From positions 186,001 to 250,000 of the forward strand of contig CANLQD010000004.1 in NCBI GenBank assembly GCA_947493175.1: DNA of 64,000 bases, in the 5' to 3' direction. The position numbers and the translations under genes were made by a program. Within the stretch, counting starts at the first letter, position 1, and the number at the start of each line of letters is the position of its first letter. Of this stretch, positions 61,970 to 64,000 are shown in pieces. The notes under the pieces were generated by a model that was not told the DNA's origin, ran no database searches, and saw only the letters and a list, made by a program, of their open reading frames with translations. This DNA is from an uncultured Flavobacteriaceae bacterium (lineage in GTDB: Bacteria > Bacteroidota > Bacteroidia > Flavobacteriales > Flavobacteriaceae).

Positions 61970-62554
61970 ATGGAATTTCACTTCAATTTACGGGAGATTA
62001 CAACCGCGACCATGGTACTATTTGCAGTAATTGATATTTTGGGAAGTATCCCGATCATCATCGGTCTGCGAAAGAAGGTCGGGCATATACAATCTGAGAA
62101 AGCATCTATTGTGGCTGCTTGTCTTATGGTCGCTTTTTTGTTCTTGGGGGAAGAAATTTTGAAATTGATCGGTATCGATGTGAATTCCTTTGCGGTTGCC
62201 GGGGCATTTGTTATTTTCTTTTTGGCCATAGAAATGATTTTGGGAATATCCTTGTATAAAGACGATGAGCCCGAAAGTGCCTCAGTCGTACCGATTGCTT
62301 TTCCTTTGATTGCCGGGGCAGGCACGCTGACCTCTATACTCTCATTACGAGCCGAGTATTATGTAGAGAATATCATCGTAGCGATTATTCTAAATATTAT
62401 CTTTGTATACCTTGTATTGAAATCTTCTACCCGAATCGAGAAGTTTCTGGGAAAGAACGGCGTCAGTGTGATCCGAAAAGTATTTGGCGTTATTTTGATG
62501 GCCATCGCCGTGAAGTTGTTTACATCGAACATCAGCGGATTATTGATCGCCTAG
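61970..62554 (+). CDS. MarC-family integral membrane protein
   Basis: 194 residues, six predicted membrane helices (ATMVLFAVIDILGSIPIIIG at the start; PIAFPLIAGAGTLTSILSL; IRKVFGVILMAIAVKLFTSN at the end). The PL(I)AGAGTLT motif is the MarC hallmark. MarC proteins were once linked to multiple antibiotic resistance, but that role was not confirmed; transport function is unclear. The start lies in the divergent intergenic region with the DUF3109 gene (about 118 bp). A small membrane protein gene follows 35 bp later. Confidence 0.94.
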   Translation: MEFHFNLREITTATMVLFAVIDILGSIPIIIGLRKKVGHIQSEKASIVAACLMVAFLFLGEEILKLIGIDVNSFAVAGAFVIFFLAIEMILGISLYKDDEPESASVVPIAFPLIAGAGTLTSILSLRAEYYVENIIVAIILNIIFVYLVLKSSTRIEKFLGKNGVSVIRKVFGVILMAIAVKLFTSNISGLLIA

Positions 62555-62589
62555 CGTATTGTAAGAAGAAAATTTAAAGTGTTTCAAAG

Positions 62590-62796
62590 ATGAACAAGAC
62601 CCTTTCCATTGTATTGATCGTGTTGGCCGTTGCTTTGATTGCCTACAACGTAACCTTGCTTAATTTTGAAAACCTTTTAGAGGGTAACAGTGTTATCGCA
62701 ATGATCGGTATCGTAGCCTCGCTATGTGCCATTGTATTGTTACTGATTTTCATTACCTCAAAGCGCATTCAAAAGAAATTGGACAACAACCGTTGA
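62590..62796 (+). CDS. Small two-helix membrane protein after marC
   Basis: 68 residues with two membrane helices (SIVLIVLAVALIAYNVTLL and IAMIGIVASLCAIVLLLIFI) and a basic tail (SKRIQKKLDNNR). The gap to marC is 35 bp on the same strand, so they are likely co-transcribed. It ends 6 bp before the end of the convergent protease gene. No named family is recognised. Confidence 0.75.
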   Translation: MNKTLSIVLIVLAVALIAYNVTLLNFENLLEGNSVIAMIGIVASLCAIVLLLIFITSKRIQKKLDNNR

Positions 62797-62802
62797 TGGT
62801 CC

Positions 62803-63999
62803 TTAATTTTCACTTTCGATAGCTTCTGCTTCTTGCTGGGATACAGGTGGATTATCGAGCTCTAATACTTTTTGGAGCATTGCATCTCCGTCGCTCTTTA
62901 TTTTAGCGTATAGATTTGCATCGAAGAGTTGTTCTGCCAGAGAAGCTTTCAGATACATCTTAATTTTGTTTTCAAAACCATAATAGTCCATTTGATACCC
63001 CTGGCGCAAGCAAAAATCGATAAACTGTTCAAAGAGAATATCATCAGTTCGGAAATCGGACAAAAAGGTTTCTTTGTTGTATTCCTGATAACGGGCCCGA
63101 TCTTCGTCTAGATGACCGAAAATAAAGTAAGAGAAAATGCCTTGGCCCTCCCGTACGTTGATGACTTCTTCCTCATTTCTTCCGATAGGAACAAAGGCAT
63201 CCGGGATGATTCCACCGCCACCATAGACAATCTTGCCCTTGGGGGTGGTAAATTTTAGGGAATCGGCTACTTTGATACTATCTACCGAAATCAATTCACC
63301 GTTATGATAGCGATCAGTAAATTTTTGATAGTAGTCCTTATGGCCATTTTTATATGATTTTTGGATAGACCTTCCTGTTGGGGTATAGTATCGGGAAACG
63401 GTCAACCGCACGGCCGATCCATCGCCTAGCTCCATTTCGCGTTGCACCAATCCCTTGCCGAACGAGCGGCGGCCAATAATGGTACCGATGTCGTTATCCT
63501 GTAGTGCACCTGCGATAATTTCACTGGCCGAGGCAGAACGTTCATTGATCAGTACATAAATAGGCTGATCTTCAAAACTACCTTTTGCGGTGGCATATAC
63601 GTTGTCTATCTTGCCCTTTTTATTTTTGGTGAAAAGGATGAGTTTACCATCCTTTAGGAATTCATCTGCCATTTGTTCGGCAATCCCAAGATATCCGCCG
63701 GGATTATCCCTTAGGTCGAGGGTCAATTTTTGCGCTCCGTTCCGCCGCAATTCCTGAAGGGCCTGTTTGAATTCCTTATAGGTCGATTCGGCAAAACGAT
63801 TTACTTTAATATACCCCATATCCTCGTTGAGCATATAATAGGCCGATACACTTTTAATGGGTACTACGTCTCGGGTTACATTCACGGTAAAAAGTCGGTC
63901 CTCTTGTTTTCGGTATACCTGTAGTTTTACCGAGCTTCCTTTTTTGCCCTTTAATTTATTTACAATCGACTCGCTTCCCATTCGTTTGCCATACAAGGT
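62803..63999 (-). CDS. S41-family C-terminal processing protease (5'-truncated by window edge)
   Basis: About 399 visible residues; the frame continues beyond the right edge, so the signal peptide, N-terminal part and first half of the PDZ domain are missing. Visible are the end of the PDZ domain (KGKKGSSVKLQVYRKQ), then the peptidase core: LDLRDNPGGYLGIAEQMADE, the catalytic Ser in NERSASASEIIAGALQ and the catalytic Lys in RRSFGKGLVQREM. A C-terminal helical extension (about 280-397) is typical of flavobacterial S41 proteases. It is periplasmic and trims or degrades exported proteins. Its end faces the small membrane protein gene with a 6-bp gap. Confidence 0.94.
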   Translation of the reverse strand, partial: TLYGKRMGSESIVNKLKGKKGSSVKLQVYRKQEDRLFTVNVTRDVVPIKSVSAYYMLNEDMGYIKVNRFAESTYKEFKQALQELRRNGAQKLTLDLRDNPGGYLGIAEQMADEFLKDGKLILFTKNKKGKIDNVYATAKGSFEDQPIYVLINERSASASEIIAGALQDNDIGTIIGRRSFGKGLVQREMELGDGSAVRLTVSRYYTPTGRSIQKSYKNGHKDYYQKFTDRYHNGELISVDSIKVADSLKFTTPKGKIVYGGGGIIPDAFVPIGRNEEEVINVREGQGIFSYFIFGHLDEDRARYQEYNKETFLSDFRTDDILFEQFIDFCLRQGYQMDYYGFENKIKMYLKASLAEQLFDANLYAKIKSDGDAMLQKVLELDNPPVSQQEAEAIESEN

Positions 64000-64000
64000 A

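Noticed and set aside
61853..61981. N-terminal extension of the DUF3109 gene
   Set aside because: Basic, aromatic-rich, non-conserved type of sequence that overlaps the start of divergent marC.
1..64000. tRNA, rRNA, insertion sequences, prophage
   Set aside because: No cloverleaf-like segments, transposase or phage structural genes were recognised on either strand by eye.

Overview
The window is chromosomal DNA from a marine-type flavobacterium (Bacteroidota, Flavobacteriaceae). Evidence for this: a type IX secretion C-terminal sorting domain on two proteins, families largely confined to this group (DUF3078, DUF6503, GDYXXLXY, a TPR/LytTR two-component pair, a eukaryote-like NrdB), promoters of the TAnnTTTG type, almost no Shine-Dalgarno dependence, and moderate GC. 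Both edges cut through genes: an RND efflux permease on the left and an S41 C-terminal protease on the right. I see no rRNA, tRNA, insertion sequence, prophage or CRISPR array.

Layout. 1-9.2 kb: RND permease, aspS, two envelope proteins, a ClC-family protein with CBS domains, a structured intergenic element, a small membrane protein, a cold-shock protein and a tRNA-adenosine-deaminase-like enzyme. 9.2-15 kb: a lipoprotein, dxs overlapped by a DUF3078 outer-membrane protein, and a dGTPase. 15-19.3 kb: a phosphate-related block with a large Pit transporter, flanked by genes whose upstream regions carry TTAACA-like hexamers with an 11-bp period, resembling Pho boxes. 19.3-24.6 kb: a helical-repeat protein, a YiaA/B-like membrane protein, a DUF2157/GDYXXLXY pair and a CAP-domain lipoprotein.

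24.6-28.3 kb: an AraC-type regulator divergent from a compact operon (TIM-barrel isomerase, PhyH-type Fe(II)/2-oxoglutarate dioxygenase, RhaT-like permease), probably for uptake and oxidation of an unidentified sugar or sugar-like compound. 28.7-29.7 kb: tandem paralogues of unknown function behind a duplicated promoter-like repeat. 29.7-31.9 kb: the housekeeping operon yicC-gmk-nadD.

32.0-47.2 kb is the main accessory locus. It has two DUF1080 (3-keto-disaccharide-hydrolase family) lipoproteins, three TIM-barrel isomerases/epimerases, two GMC dehydrogenases that each carry a C-x5-C-x3-C motif as in Fe-S-containing FAD glucose dehydrogenase, a gluconate-2-dehydrogenase-subunit-3/LacC-like small subunit, a Gfo/Idh/MocA oxidoreductase, a NupG-like permease, and a T9SS-exported protein with carbohydrate-binding and barrel-like segments. 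Together they suggest extracellular binding or cleavage of a glycoside, oxidation of a sugar ring to a keto-sugar in the periplasm, cleavage or isomerisation of the keto-glycoside, and import and reduction of the product. This is inference from family content and arrangement.

48-54 kb: a TrpB2-like enzyme, two very small membrane-peptide ORFs, and class Ia ribonucleotide reductase (nrdB then nrdA). 54-57 kb: a large repeat-containing surface protein and a small T9SS-sorted partner. 57.2-61.3 kb: a LytTR response regulator and TPR histidine kinase, preceded by a pair of 17-bp direct repeats exactly 21 bp apart and a divergent 49-aa membrane-peptide gene with its own terminator; this may be a small self-contained signalling circuit. 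61.3-64 kb: DUF3109 protein, MarC, a small membrane protein and the S41 protease fragment.
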